64,000 nt of DNA from Schaalia hyovaginalis (GTDB lineage Bacteria > Actinomycetota > Actinomycetes > Actinomycetales > Actinomycetaceae): NCBI RefSeq assembly GCF_014208035.1, contig NZ_JACHMK010000001.1, positions 248,001-312,000 on the forward strand, given 5' to 3'. A program made the position numbers and the translations under genes. Under the pieces are notes generated by a model. It worked only from the letters and a program-made list of their open reading frames with translations. It made no database searches and had not been told where the DNA came from. Of the stretch, positions 54,859 through 63,839 are shown one piece after another (position 1 is the stretch's first letter; every line of letters starts with the position of its first letter).

Positions 54859-56355
54859 TTAGATTCCCTTAGTCTGCGCTACGACTTGATCCATTTCTGC
54901 TTCAATCTCAGCATGGGGACTGTGGGTCGCCGAAGAGATCGCGATCGCGACGAGGAGGTTGAGGAGGAATCCGGGGACGATCTCGTACAGGTCGAAGATG
55001 CCGCCCGAGACGTTCCCCCAGATGCCGACGACGACGGCGCCCGTGATCATGCCCGCGATCGCGCCCTTCGCGGTGAGCCTCCTCCAGTAGAGGGCGAGGA
55101 TGACGATCGGCCCGAAGGAGGCGCCGAAGCCCGCCCATGCGAAGGCGACGAGGCCGAGGATCGTGTCCGACCTGGGCCATGCGAGCAGGGCGGCGACGAC
55201 TGAGACCGCGCCGACTGCGATGCGCCCGGCGAGGACGCCGTCCGCGCCGGACAGCTCCCGCTTCGTGAAGGCGTGGTAGATGTCCTCGACGAGGGCGGAG
55301 GAGGTGACCAGGAGCTGGGAGGAGATCGTCGACATGATGGCCGCGAGGATCGCCGCGAGCATGAAGCCGGCGAGGAGCGGATGGAAGAGCATCTGGCCGA
55401 GGGCGATGAAGACGCCCTCGGGGTTGGCGAGCCTGCCGGTGTCGTGCTGGTAGACGGCGACGCCGACGATGGCGGTGAGTCCGGCGCCGATGACGGACAG
55501 GATCATCCAGCCGATGCCGATGCGGCGGCCCTGCTTCGCTTCGGCGACCGAGCGCAGCGCCATGAAGCGGACGATGATGTGCGGTTGGCCGAAGTAGCCC
55601 AGTCCCCAGGCGAGCGCGGAGACGATGCCGAGGATCGCGGCGCCCGACAGGGCGTGGTCTCCGTGGGTGAAGGACAGGATCGTCGGGTCGATGGCGTTGA
55701 CCTGCTCGATGAGGGGGCCGATTCCGCCGACGTGGAGGATGCCGACGACCGGCACGGCGACGAGGGCGATGAGCATGATGAGGCCCTGGACGACATCCGT
55801 CCATGAGACGGCGAGGAAGCCGCCGACGAGGGTGTAGAGGACCGTGACCGCGGCGACGATCACCATGCCGAGGTGGTAGTTCATGCCGAAGGAGGATTCG
55901 AAGAAGGAGCCGCCTGCGACCATTCCGGAGGAGACGTAGAAGGTGAAGAAGACCGTGATGACGATGCCCGCCACGATGCGGACGGTCTTCGAGGTGTCGC
56001 GCAGGCGCTCCCCGAGGAAGGAGGGGATCGTGATCGAATCCTTGGCGATCTGCGAGTAGGCGCGCAGGCGCGGTGCGGTGAACTTCCAGTTGAGCCAGGC
56101 GCCGACCGTGAGGCCGACGGCGATCCAGCCCTCGAGGAGGCCGGTGGCGTAGAGGGCGCCGGGCAGGCCCATGAGGAGCCAGCCGGACATGTCCGCGGCG
56201 CCGGCTGAGAGGGCGGCGACGGCGGGGCCGAGCCCTCGCCCGCCGAGCATGTAGTCGTCGAGGCTCTTCGTCCGGTTGTAGGCGAAGAGGCCGATCATCA
56301 CCATCGCGACGAGGTAGATGATCATCGCGATCGCTTGGAATGTCGTTGTCGACAT
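54859..56355 (-). CDS. putP: Sodium/proline symporter
   Basis: The 498-aa SSS-family transporter has about 13 hydrophobic helices. PutP features include AGAADMSGWLLMGLPGALYATGL (the Na+ and proline site on helix II), FGQPHIIVRFMALRS and the SQLLVTSSALVEDIY stretch with conserved Ser pair. It imports proline for PutA. ATG 56355 was chosen because AGGAAGGA gives 6-nt spacing; ATG 56361 is too close to it. A TAGGCT -10 box lies about 120 bp upstream. Confidence 0.95.
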   Translation of the reverse strand: MSTTTFQAIAMIIYLVAMVMIGLFAYNRTKSLDDYMLGGRGLGPAVAALSAGAADMSGWLLMGLPGALYATGLLEGWIAVGLTVGAWLNWKFTAPRLRAYSQIAKDSITIPSFLGERLRDTSKTVRIVAGIVITVFFTFYVSSGMVAGGSFFESSFGMNYHLGMVIVAAVTVLYTLVGGFLAVSWTDVVQGLIMLIALVAVPVVGILHVGGIGPLIEQVNAIDPTILSFTHGDHALSGAAILGIVSALAWGLGYFGQPHIIVRFMALRSVAEAKQGRRIGIGWMILSVIGAGLTAIVGVAVYQHDTGRLANPEGVFIALGQMLFHPLLAGFMLAAILAAIMSTISSQLLVTSSALVEDIYHAFTKRELSGADGVLAGRIAVGAVSVVAALLAWPRSDTILGLVAFAWAGFGASFGPIVILALYWRRLTAKGAIAGMITGAVVVGIWGNVSGGIFDLYEIVPGFLLNLLVAIAISSATHSPHAEIEAEMDQVVAQTKGI

Positions 56356-56473
56356 GGGCATTCCTTCCTGGAGTGCTCAGGGCGCGGGCGTCCTGGACGG
56401 TGCTGCAGGACTTCTTGAGGCGTCATTGCCCGGGTCGAAGGTCCCGTGTCCCTGGAAGCCGTTGGATGCGGGA

Positions 56474-56497
56474 AGCCTAACACTTGGGACCTAGGTC
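56474..56497 (-). promoter_or_regulatory. putP promoter region with palindrome
   Basis: A minus-strand TAGGCT (56474-56479) is followed upstream by a perfect 10-bp palindrome GACCTAGGTC (56488-56497) at the -35/spacer position. It could be an operator for a proline-responsive regulator. No regulator is encoded nearby. Confidence 0.4.
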
Positions 56498-56518
56498 ATG
56501 GTAGGGGTTTCGACTAAA

Positions 56519-56552
56519 GGCCCCGCTCTCGTCGATGAACGAGGGCGGGGCC
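56519..56552 (-). terminator. Terminator of nrdHIE
   Basis: GGCCCCGCTCTCGT (56519-56532) pairs with ACGAGGGCGGGGCC (56539-56552) with one mismatch, 6-nt loop, 26 bp beyond the nrdE stop codon. Confidence 0.75.
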
Positions 56553-56578
56553 CGAATGCCGAAGCGGGAAGAGGAGGG

Positions 56579-58735
56579 TCAGAGCATGCAGGACACGCAG
56601 CCCTCGACCTCGGTGCCCTCGAGGGCCATCTGACGCAGGCGCATGTAGTACAGGGTCTTGATGCCCTTGCGCCACGCGTAGATGTAGGACTTGTTGATGT
56701 CGCGCGTCGTCACCGTGTCCGGGTAGAAGAGCGTGAGCGACAGGCCCTGATCGACGTGCTGGGTCGCCACGGCGTAGGTGTCGATGATCCTCTCCGGGCC
56801 GATCTCGTAGGCGTCGACGTAGTACTCGAGATTGTCGTTCGTCATGTAGGGCGCCGGGTAGTAGACGCGGCCGATCTTGCCCTCCTTGCGGATCTCGATC
56901 CGCGAGACGATCGGGTGGATCGAGGAGGTCGAGTTGTTGATGTACGAGATCGAACCGGTCGGCGGGATCGCCTGGAGGTTCTGGTTGTACATGCCGTGGG
57001 CCGCGACATCGGCCGCGAGGGCCTTCCAGTCCTCGGGCGTCGGGATGCGGATCGAGGAGGCGGCGAGGAGCTCGCGGCAGCGCTCGGTCTTCGGCGTCCA
57101 ATCGCCCTCGATGTACTTCGCGAAGTACTCGCCGGTGGCGTACTTCGAGTCCTCGAAGCCCTCGAAGCGCATCCCGCGCTCCTTGGCGATGAGGCAGGAG
57201 GCCTTGATCGCCTCATAGGCGACGGCCAGGAAGTACATGTTCGTGAAGTCGAGCGCCTCCTCGGAGCCGTACATGACGCGCTCGCGGGCGAGGTAGCCGT
57301 GGAGGTTCATCTGGCCGAGGCCGATCGCATGGCTCATCCGGTTGCCCCTGGCCACCGAGGGGACGGCCTGGATGTCGGAGAGGTCCGAAACGGCGGTGAG
57401 GCCGCGGATCGCGGTCTCGATCGTCTTCGAGAAGTCCTCGGAGTCCATGGTCTTGGCGATGTTGAGCGAGCCGAGGTTGCAGGAGATGTCCTTGCCGACG
57501 TGGTCGAAGGAGAGGTCCTCGTTGAAGGTCGAGGCCTCGGAGACCTGGAGGATCTCCGAGCACAGGTTCGACATGGTGACCCGGCCCTTGATCGGGTTCG
57601 CGCGGTTCACCGTGTCCTCGAAGACGATGTACGGGTAGCCGGACTCGAACTGGATCTCGGCGAGGGTCTGGAAGAAGCGGCGGGCGTTGATCTTCTTCTT
57701 GTGGATGCGCCCGTCGTCGACCATCTCGCGGTACTTCTCGGTCACGGAGATCTCCGAGAAGGGCACGCCGTAGACGCGCTCGACGTCGTAGGGGCTGAAG
57801 AGGTACATGTCCTCGTTGTTGCGGGCCAGTTCGAAGGTGATGTCGGGGATGACGACTCCGAGGGAGAGGGTCTTGATGCGGATCTTCTCGTCCGCGTTCT
57901 CCCGCTTCGTGTCGAGGAAGCTCATGATGTCGGGGTGGTGGGCGTGCAGGTAGACCGCGCCCGCGCCCTGACGCGCGCCGAGCTGGTTCGCGTAGGAGAA
58001 GGAGTCCTCGAGGAGCTTCATCACCGGGACGACGCCGCTGGACTGGTTCTGGATCTTCTTGATCGGCGCGCCCGCCTCGCGCAGGTTCGTGAGGGACAGG
58101 GCGACGCCGCCGCCGCGCTTGGAGAGCTGGAGGGCGGAGTTGATGCCGCGGGCGATCGACTCCATGTTGTCCTCGATGCGCAGGAGGAAGCAGGAGACGA
58201 GCTCGCCTCGCGCCCGCTTGCCGGCGTTGAGGAAGGTTGGGGTGGCCGGCTGGAAGCGCCCGGTCATCATCTCGTCGACGAGGTTGCGGGCGAGGGCGAC
58301 GTCGCCGCGCGCGAGGTACAGGGCGACCATGGTGACGCGGTCCTCGAAGCGCTCGAGGTAGCGTTTCCCGTCGAAGGTCTTGAGCGTGTACGAGGTGTAG
58401 TACTTGAAGGCCCCGAGGAAGGTCGGGAAGCGGAACTTGTGGGCGTAGGCCTGCTTGAACAGGGCCTTGACGTCCGCGAAGTCGTACTGCTGAAGGACCT
58501 CGGCCTCGTAGTAGCCCTCGTCGACCAGGTAGGCGAGCTTCTCCTCGAGGTCGTGGAAGAAGACGGTGTTCTGGTTGACGTGCTGGAGGAAGTACTGACG
58601 GGCGGCTTTGCGGTCCGCGTCGAACTGGATCCTCCCCTCGGCATCGTAGAGGTTGAGCTGGGCGTTGAGCGCGTGATAGTCGAGCTCGGGGTCGGAAATA
58701 TCCTCTAGGCCGGTGTCGGTGAGATTCTCTGCCAA
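56579..58735 (-). CDS. nrdE: Class Ib ribonucleotide reductase alpha subunit
   Basis: The 718-aa catalytic subunit has the family [18 protein letters not shown] (redox Cys), MSNLCSEI with the thiyl Cys, the second redox Cys in [11 protein letters not shown], and a C-terminal CVSCML swinging-arm cysteine pair. It reduces NDPs with NrdF radical input and NrdH electrons. There is no N-terminal ATP-cone, as expected for class Ib. It overlaps nrdI by 31 bp. It lies in the nrdHIE operon under NrdR boxes. Confidence 0.97.
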   Translation of the reverse strand: MAENLTDTGLEDISDPELDYHALNAQLNLYDAEGRIQFDADRKAARQYFLQHVNQNTVFFHDLEEKLAYLVDEGYYEAEVLQQYDFADVKALFKQAYAHKFRFPTFLGAFKYYTSYTLKTFDGKRYLERFEDRVTMVALYLARGDVALARNLVDEMMTGRFQPATPTFLNAGKRARGELVSCFLLRIEDNMESIARGINSALQLSKRGGGVALSLTNLREAGAPIKKIQNQSSGVVPVMKLLEDSFSYANQLGARQGAGAVYLHAHHPDIMSFLDTKRENADEKIRIKTLSLGVVIPDITFELARNNEDMYLFSPYDVERVYGVPFSEISVTEKYREMVDDGRIHKKKINARRFFQTLAEIQFESGYPYIVFEDTVNRANPIKGRVTMSNLCSEILQVSEASTFNEDLSFDHVGKDISCNLGSLNIAKTMDSEDFSKTIETAIRGLTAVSDLSDIQAVPSVARGNRMSHAIGLGQMNLHGYLARERVMYGSEEALDFTNMYFLAVAYEAIKASCLIAKERGMRFEGFEDSKYATGEYFAKYIEGDWTPKTERCRELLAASSIRIPTPEDWKALAADVAAHGMYNQNLQAIPPTGSISYINNSTSSIHPIVSRIEIRKEGKIGRVYYPAPYMTNDNLEYYVDAYEIGPERIIDTYAVATQHVDQGLSLTLFYPDTVTTRDINKSYIYAWRKGIKTLYYMRLRQMALEGTEVEGCVSCML

Positions 58736-59121
58736 AACTCTTCCAGTCCTTCGCGAACTCGGGAGACGTCCTCGGGGGTTCCGAGGAGCTCGAATTTGTA
58801 CATGTGGGGGATGCCCAGTTTTGCCGAGACGATGTCGCCGGCGAGGCAGTAGGCGGTGCCGAAGTTCGTGTTGCCCGAGGAGATCACGCCGACGCAGCGG
58901 CGGCGGTTCTCCGGGTCGTTGAGGAAGGCGATGACCTGCTTGGGGACGGCCCCCTTGATGTTGCCGCCCCCGTAGGTCGGGACGATGAGGACGTAGGGCT
59001 CGTCGACGTGCAGCGCCGGATCGCTTCTCCTCAGCGGGATGCGCTCATTGGGCAGGCCGAGCTTGTCGACGAAGCGCTTCGTATTGTTCGTCGCCGAGGA
59101 GAAGTAGACGACCTTCACCAT
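58705..59121 (-). CDS. nrdI: Flavodoxin-like NrdI
   Basis: The 138-aa flavodoxin-fold protein has [11 protein letters not shown] for FMN phosphate binding, [14 protein letters not shown] and [15 protein letters not shown], all NrdI hallmarks. It supplies oxidant to assemble the Mn(III)2-tyrosyl radical of NrdF. It is co-transcribed with nrdH and nrdE. Confidence 0.95.
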   Translation of the reverse strand: MVKVVYFSSATNNTKRFVDKLGLPNERIPLRRSDPALHVDEPYVLIVPTYGGGNIKGAVPKQVIAFLNDPENRRRCVGVISSGNTNFGTAYCLAGDIVSAKLGIPHMYKFELLGTPEDVSRVREGLEEFWQRISPTPA

Positions 59122-59168
59122 GGGCGGCCTTCCTTTCTTCGATCGGCGAGGGCGGGGCGGACGTGAAT

Positions 59169-59198
59169 CGTCCCGGTCGCCTGGCGGCGGCCGGGACG
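59169..59198 (-). terminator. Hairpin between nrdH and nrdI
   Basis: CGTCCCGGTCGCC (59169-59181) pairs with GGCGGCCGGGACG (59186-59198) with one wobble, TGGC loop. It lies inside the operon after nrdH and may act as a partial terminator or RNA-stability element giving more nrdH than nrdIE. Confidence 0.55.
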
Positions 59199-59208
59199 GG
59201 GGAGGGGA

Positions 59209-59469
59209 TCAGGCCTGGCCGACCGCGAGCGGTGCGGCCGCCGCCGCGGCGGCGGCCTTCTTGATGCGGTCGGGGCGGAATCCGGACCAGTGGTCGTCGG
59301 CGGTCATGACGACGGGGGCCTGCTGGTAGCCGAGGCCCTTGATGTACTCGAGCGCTTCAGCGTCCTCGGTGACGTCGATCTTCCGGTAGTCGAGGCCCTG
59401 CTTGTCGAGGGCGCGGTACGTCGCCTCGCACTGGGGGCACTGGGGCTTGGAGTAGACGGTGATCGTCAT
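59209..59469 (-). CDS. nrdH: Glutaredoxin-like NrdH redoxin
   Basis: The 86-aa protein has the CPQC active site (Cys11, Cys14) at the N-terminus, a GYQQAPVVM cis-Pro loop and DDHWSGFRPDRIK, the NrdH signature. It donates electrons to NrdE. The C-terminal Ala-rich tail (eight consecutive Ala) is a GC-driven extension. AAGGAG precedes ATG 59469. First gene of the nrdHIE operon. Confidence 0.96.
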   Translation of the reverse strand: MTITVYSKPQCPQCEATYRALDKQGLDYRKIDVTEDAEALEYIKGLGYQQAPVVMTADDHWSGFRPDRIKKAAAAAAAAPLAVGQA

Positions 59470-59562
59470 CTGAGGCTCCTTGGGGAGGGGATCGTGCGGG
59501 TGTCTCACTCGCGATCCGGGATGGGGACGCTGTTCCGGAGCAGTGCTTCCGAAGATGTCTTC

Positions 59563-59610
59563 ACACTACACCTTGTGTTGCATCCGGGCTACGGGCACAA
59601 GATGTTGTGT
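59563..59610. promoter_or_regulatory. Two NrdR boxes upstream of nrdH
   Basis: ACACTACACCTTGTGT (59563-59578) and GCACAAGATGTTGTGT (59595-59610) match the NrdR consensus acaCwAtATaTwGtgt at its conserved ends. Their centres are 32 bp apart, about three helical turns, the usual spacing of NrdR box pairs. The left box overlaps a minus-strand TAGTGT hexamer that may be the -10. NrdR with bound nucleotide would repress the operon. Confidence 0.88.
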
Positions 59611-59633
59611 TCCTCCCTCATCCGGGCTCGTCC

Positions 59634-59853
59634 TGTGGATAGCGCTTCCCGGCGGTGTGGATCGGGTGTGGACGGGGTGTGGGAGAGGGGTCGTGATGGG
59701 GACGAGCGAGGGGACGTCCCGGGGTCGGAGGGGATCGATCCGGCGCATGATCATGCGGAAAATGACATGCGTGTGATTCTGCGCCCCCGTGTCCACAGCT
59801 GTGGGGAGTCTCAGTTCACATGCGTGCACAGAATTGTGGATAAGTGTGGATAA
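59634..59853. promoter_or_regulatory. Cluster of DnaA-box-like sites
   Basis: Two perfect DnaA boxes (TGTGGATAA) occur at 59835-59843 and 59845-59853, 10 bp apart. Near-matches are TGTGGATAG (59634), TGTGGATCG (59656), TGTGGACGG (59667) and TGTCCACAG (59790). The stretch 59470-59962 carries no gene. The cluster could be a DnaA-responsive control region for nrdHIE or a DnaA-titrating site. No AT-rich unwinding element or dnaA/dnaN gene is seen, so it is not called an origin. Confidence 0.65.
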
Positions 59854-59962
59854 GTCTTCGTGGGGCGTGCGGAAATCCCCTGACGCCCTCGGCGTGTCGC
59901 CCCATGAGCCCCGTGCCGGGCGAGCGGAATCATCCCCCTGCGCTCACGGCCTCGAAGGGGCT

Positions 59963-61693
59963 CTAGCATTCGACGACGTTGACGGCGAGCCCGCCCGCCG
60001 AAGTCTCCTTGTACTTCGAGAGCATGTCGTTGCCGGTCTGCCGCATCGTCTCGATGACCGCGTCGAAGGACACCTGATGGCGCCCGTCCGACCACAGCGC
60101 CATGCGCGCCGCGTTGATCGCCTTCACCGCGGCGATCGCATTGCGCTCGATGCACGGGATCTGGACCAGGCCCGCGACCGGGTCGCAGGTGAGCCCGAGC
60201 GAGTGCTCCATCGCGATCTCCGCGGCGTTCTCCACCTGCTCGGGGCTCCCGCCGAGGGCCTGGGCCAGTCCCGCCGCCGCCATCGCGGACGCCGATCCCA
60301 CTTCGCCCTGGCACCCGACCTCGGCGCCCGCGATCGAAGCGTTCGTCTTGATGAGAGCCCCGATCGCCGTCGCGGCGAGGAGGAAGTCGTGAACGGCACG
60401 ACGCCGGCGCTCATGCGCTTCGCCCCCGCTCGCCCGGTCCGATGCCAGTCGAACCCTCGCGAGGGGGGCCGAAGCCGGCCCGCACTCGCACGGCCCGGAG
60501 GCCGCGCCCAGGGAGGCCCCGGCCTCCGGGCAGTAGGACACGAGGTAGCCGAGCACGGCCGGCACGACGCCCGCCGCCCCGTTCGTGGGAGCCGTGACGA
60601 TCCGGTGGCCCGCCGCGTTCTCCTCGTTGACGGCGAGCGCGAAGAGGTTCACCCAGTCCATTGCGCGCATCGGATCCTCCGGGGTCGACGCCCAGTGCGA
60701 GCCCGGGGTCGGCGAACCGCCGGAAAGGGCGCGGGCGAAGAGCTTCTCGGACAGGGACTTGGCGCGCCGAGGGACGTCGAGGCCTCCGGGCAGGATCCCC
60801 GACGCGGAGCACCCCGCATCGATGCAGTCGAACATGGAGTCCGCGACGGCGTCCAAGTAGCCCTCGAGCTCGGCGCGACTGCGCACCGACTCCTCGTTCC
60901 GCCGGACGAGCTCGGCGATGGAGAGCCCGTGATCGCGGCACTCGGCCAGAAGGCGGGCCCCCGTGGAGAAGGGGTGGGGCACGGGAACGTCGATCGTCGC
61001 CGCGGACTCCCCCGCGACCAGGGAGGCGACCCGCGGGTCGAGGACGTCCTCATTGGTCTGCACCATGACGAAACCGCCGCCGACCGAGTAGTAGGTCCGG
61101 CGCAGCACGACCTCGTCGCCGCCCGTCGATCCGGCCTGCCCGCCCTCGTCACCCGTCGCCCCCGAGGGCGGGCAGGCGGGCGAGGCGCAGGCCGAACGGG
61201 CCGTGATCGTCAGCGCATTGACGTGGTAGGGCAGAAGCGTGCGCGGCAGGAAACGGATGTCGCGCGCCACATCGAAGGGGAGGGCGCGACCGCCGGGCAG
61301 TTCGAGGCGCCCCGTCTCCGCGATCCGGGGGAGGAGGCCCTCGACCTCGTCGACGCGGACGGTCTCCGGCGCGAAGCCCGACAGTCCGAGCAGCACGGCC
61401 CGGTCGGTGTTGTGGCCGCGGCCCGTGGCCCCGAGTGAACCGTACAAGTCGATCTCGATCGAATCGGGGGCGTCGAGGGATGCGAGTTCCGTGGTGAAAT
61501 CGAGCCCCGCGCGCATCGGGCCCACGGTGTGCGAGGAGGACGGGCCGATCCCGATCCGGAACATGTCGAACACCGAGAGCGGGTGCGCCGCGGCCGCCGC
61601 GGGGACCTCCCCCGACACGAGAGCGGCGGGCGTGGGCGCGCCGGAATCGAAACGGTCGGGAGCGGGCTGGAAGGAGGCGGGCTGGGCAGTCAT
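59963..61693 (-). CDS. sdaA: L-serine dehydratase (Fe-S), enlarged
   Basis: This 576-aa protein has the beta domain (SVFDMFRIGIGPSSSHTVGPMRAG) and the alpha domain with a [4Fe-4S] site (Cys461, Cys503, Cys514 in EVGCQG, GLTCDPVAG and IPCIERNA). It deaminates serine to pyruvate and ammonia. It is about 115 residues longer than the usual 455-460. Two extra segments are seen, at about 165-195 and 388-436, both rich in Gly/Ser/Ala, the second with a CEC pair. ATG 61693 lies 7 nt after CACAAT on the minus strand, a leaderless pattern. Confidence 0.93.
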   Translation of the reverse strand: MTAQPASFQPAPDRFDSGAPTPAALVSGEVPAAAAAHPLSVFDMFRIGIGPSSSHTVGPMRAGLDFTTELASLDAPDSIEIDLYGSLGATGRGHNTDRAVLLGLSGFAPETVRVDEVEGLLPRIAETGRLELPGGRALPFDVARDIRFLPRTLLPYHVNALTITARSACASPACPPSGATGDEGGQAGSTGGDEVVLRRTYYSVGGGFVMVQTNEDVLDPRVASLVAGESAATIDVPVPHPFSTGARLLAECRDHGLSIAELVRRNEESVRSRAELEGYLDAVADSMFDCIDAGCSASGILPGGLDVPRRAKSLSEKLFARALSGGSPTPGSHWASTPEDPMRAMDWVNLFALAVNEENAAGHRIVTAPTNGAAGVVPAVLGYLVSYCPEAGASLGAASGPCECGPASAPLARVRLASDRASGGEAHERRRRAVHDFLLAATAIGALIKTNASIAGAEVGCQGEVGSASAMAAAGLAQALGGSPEQVENAAEIAMEHSLGLTCDPVAGLVQIPCIERNAIAAVKAINAARMALWSDGRHQVSFDAVIETMRQTGNDMLSKYKETSAGGLAVNVVEC

Positions 61694-61700
61694 GGGGAAT

Positions 61701-61793
61701 ATTGTGCCCGTTCGGCGAGCGCTGGGCGAAGACCGCGCCTCGCCGTCGGGAGCGGGCCGACTCATACGGGCGGGCGGAGCGGGTTTGTAGACT
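61701..61793. promoter_or_regulatory. Divergent leaderless promoters of sdaA and the nucleosidase gene
   Basis: On the minus strand CACAAT (61701-61706) lies 7 nt before the sdaA ATG. On the plus strand TAGACT (61788-61793) lies exactly 6 nt before ATG 61800. The two promoters are back to back within 95 bp. Confidence 0.6.
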
Positions 61794-61799
61794 TCCCCC

Positions 61800-62561
61800 A
61801 TGACGAGACTGCAGATGCCCGACCGCGAGAAGGTCCTCGCCGTCATCCAGTGCGCGATGCCGATGGAGGCCGAGCCCCTGGCGGGGATCCTCGAGGCGCC
61901 CGAGGGCGAGGACTCGCCCGTCGAGCTGCGCTTCGGGCACCCGTCCGGCTTCGAGCAGACCTTCAGGCTCGGCCGGATCGACGGCCTTCCCGTACTGCTC
62001 GCCGTGTCCGGCATCGGCCTGGCGAATGCCGCTTCGGCGACGGCCCGCGCCCTCGCCCTCGTCGATGCGCAGATCGTCATCGCCGCGGGAACCACCGGCG
62101 GACTGGCCCGCGAGATCGAGGTCGGGGACATCGCCGCTGGCGTGACGACGATTTACGGGGCGGCCGATGCCACGGCCTTCGGATACGCGCCCGGCCAGGT
62201 GCCGGGAATGCCGGCCGACTACACGACGGCTCCGGCCACGATCGCCGAGGTCGAGGCCCTCGGCGGGGTGCTGGAGCACCCGGTGCGCACGGGTCGTGTC
62301 GTCTCCTCCGATTCCTTCATCACCGCGCCTCTCGCAGAACCGACGCGCGAGCGCTTCCCCGACGCGATCGGCGCCGACATGGAGACCTGCGCGATGGCGG
62401 AAGTCGCCTGGTCGGCGGGCGTGGACTGGGTGAGCCTGCGGGCGGTGTCCGACCTGTGCGGTCCGAGTGCGGACCAGGACTTCCACATGGATTCCGAGGA
62501 GGCGGCCCGTCATTCCGCGGCCGCCATTCGCGCCTTCCTCCGCTCGAGGGCGGCCTCGTGA
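61800..62561 (+). CDS. mtn: 5'-methylthioadenosine/S-adenosylhomocysteine nucleosidase
   Basis: The 253-aa protein fits the PNP/MTN family. Features include AMPMEAEP at the N-terminus (Glu that positions the ribose/nucleophile), GIGLANAA, a GTTGGLAREIEVGD core, SSDSFI, and the catalytic GADMETCAMA and VSDLCG motifs (acid Asp). It cleaves MTA or SAH to adenine and the thioribose. It has a leaderless promoter and shares one base with the phosphatase start (TGATG). Confidence 0.88.
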   Translation: MTRLQMPDREKVLAVIQCAMPMEAEPLAGILEAPEGEDSPVELRFGHPSGFEQTFRLGRIDGLPVLLAVSGIGLANAASATARALALVDAQIVIAAGTTGGLAREIEVGDIAAGVTTIYGAADATAFGYAPGQVPGMPADYTTAPATIAEVEALGGVLEHPVRTGRVVSSDSFITAPLAEPTRERFPDAIGADMETCAMAEVAWSAGVDWVSLRAVSDLCGPSADQDFHMDSEEAARHSAAAIRAFLRSRAAS

Positions 62562-63052
62562 TGCGGGTCCTCATGGTGTGCACGGGGAACATCTGCCGCT
62601 CCACGATGGCGCACCAGCTGCTGGATGAAGCGGTGGAGGCGGCCGGACTCGCCGCTGAGATCGAGGTGGATTCCGCTGGCGTCTCCGATGAGGAAGAGGG
62701 CAACCCGATCGATCGGCGGGCGGCGCGGGTCCTGCGCGAGAACGGGCACGGCGTCCCCGACCATCGGGCGCGTCAGGTGCGTTCGGGTGAGCTCGGGCAG
62801 TGGGACCTCGTCTTGGCGATGACCGGGCACCATCTCGCCGCGTTGAATCGACTGCGTGAACGCGCGGGGCTCCGCGGAGCGGAGCGTCCCGAGATCCGCC
62901 TGTTCCGAGACTTCGATCCCGAGGCGCGTCCCGGCGATAGGGATCTGCCCGACCCCTGGTACGGGGGGTATTCCGACTTCGTCGAGACTCTCGAGGTCGT
63001 TGAGCGGACGACGCCCTTCGTGCTCGAGTACACAAAACGACTCCGGGGCTGA
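62561..63052 (+). CDS. Low-molecular-weight protein tyrosine phosphatase
   Basis: The 163-aa protein has the CTGNICRS phosphate loop (Cys7, Arg13) at its N-terminus and the general acid in DPWYGG. It dephosphorylates phosphotyrosine. Its coupling to the nucleosidase gene (1-nt overlap) suggests one operon, though no functional link between the two is established. There is no secretion signal. Confidence 0.93.
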   Translation: MRVLMVCTGNICRSTMAHQLLDEAVEAAGLAAEIEVDSAGVSDEEEGNPIDRRAARVLRENGHGVPDHRARQVRSGELGQWDLVLAMTGHHLAALNRLRERAGLRGAERPEIRLFRDFDPEARPGDRDLPDPWYGGYSDFVETLEVVERTTPFVLEYTKRLRG

Positions 63053-63080
63053 GACGGGGTAGCTGGGTCGCTTCGGATCC

Positions 63081-63839
63081 TCAGCCTCGAGGGAAGAACC
63101 ACGAGGAGATGCGGGTCCATACGGCCAGGGAAGAGACTGGGGCCAGGCGTGTGATCGCCTCGTCTTGCGTGTCGTCGTAGGCGAGTTCATAGAGGCACTC
63201 GGGTACAGATAGCGTAAGGATCAGGTCGCTCATCCGCCACTGCTCGCCGTCAAGGTCGAAGCATGCCAACGCGGATACAGTCCACGTGCCGTGTGCGAAA
63301 GAGACCGTGAGAGGCGAGGGCCCATCGTGAGCGCCGGGCTCTCCTCCATGGTCGATGTTCTTAGAGACTTGACGAAGGAGACGATCCGCGGCATCAAGGT
63401 TGCCGCGGTCGATCAATTCCACGAATTTTCCAGGCAGAGTATGGGGGCCGAGATCGACCATCTCACGAGGCCGGAGATCGAGGAGAGGGAGAACTAACGA
63501 AGGGTTATCGCAGGGGGCAACTTCTTGCAGGCGGTGCGTGTTGCCCTCGATAAGGACACCGGTTACGCTCTGGGCGCCGATCCAGGTCTCGATGTGTCGG
63601 CCCTCTGCCGGGTGCATGAGTGATCCGAGGAAACGGCGGCGTGCGGTGGTCAGGCCTTCAACAATGGGAGCACATTCTGGTGTAGGACCTGCTGTGTTGA
63701 GGATTCCGGCTTTTCTTAAAGAGCGTGTTCGGCGATGATCTGGCGGAATCGTTCCCAAACAGACGGCGGTGAGGATCGTGTACTCGGTCTCGTCAAGAAT
63801 GAGGATCGGGGCCGGACCCTTCCGGTCGATCGATGCCAT
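63081..63839 (-). CDS. Unidentified 252-aa protein
   Basis: The start is ATG 63839, which follows a near-perfect GGAGGTGAT and overlaps the stop of the upstream gene (TGATG). The product is a soluble mixed alpha/beta protein with no signal or membrane segment. It begins ASIDRKGPAPILILDETEY and ends in a strand-rich region. In length, helical start and strand layout it loosely resembles EspG-type chaperones of type VII secretion, but no diagnostic motif is seen and no secretion genes are in view. Treated as unknown. Confidence 0.7.
   Translation of the reverse strand: MASIDRKGPAPILILDETEYTILTAVCLGTIPPDHRRTRSLRKAGILNTAGPTPECAPIVEGLTTARRRFLGSLMHPAEGRHIETWIGAQSVTGVLIEGNTHRLQEVAPCDNPSLVLPLLDLRPREMVDLGPHTLPGKFVELIDRGNLDAADRLLRQVSKNIDHGGEPGAHDGPSPLTVSFAHGTWTVSALACFDLDGEQWRMSDLILTLSVPECLYELAYDDTQDEAITRLAPVSSLAVWTRISSWFFPRG

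Noticed and set aside
59510..59962. Possible replication origin upstream of nrdH
   Set aside because: The DnaA-box-like sites are real, but there is no AT-rich unwinding region, and dnaA/dnaN are not adjacent. It is treated as a regulatory cluster.
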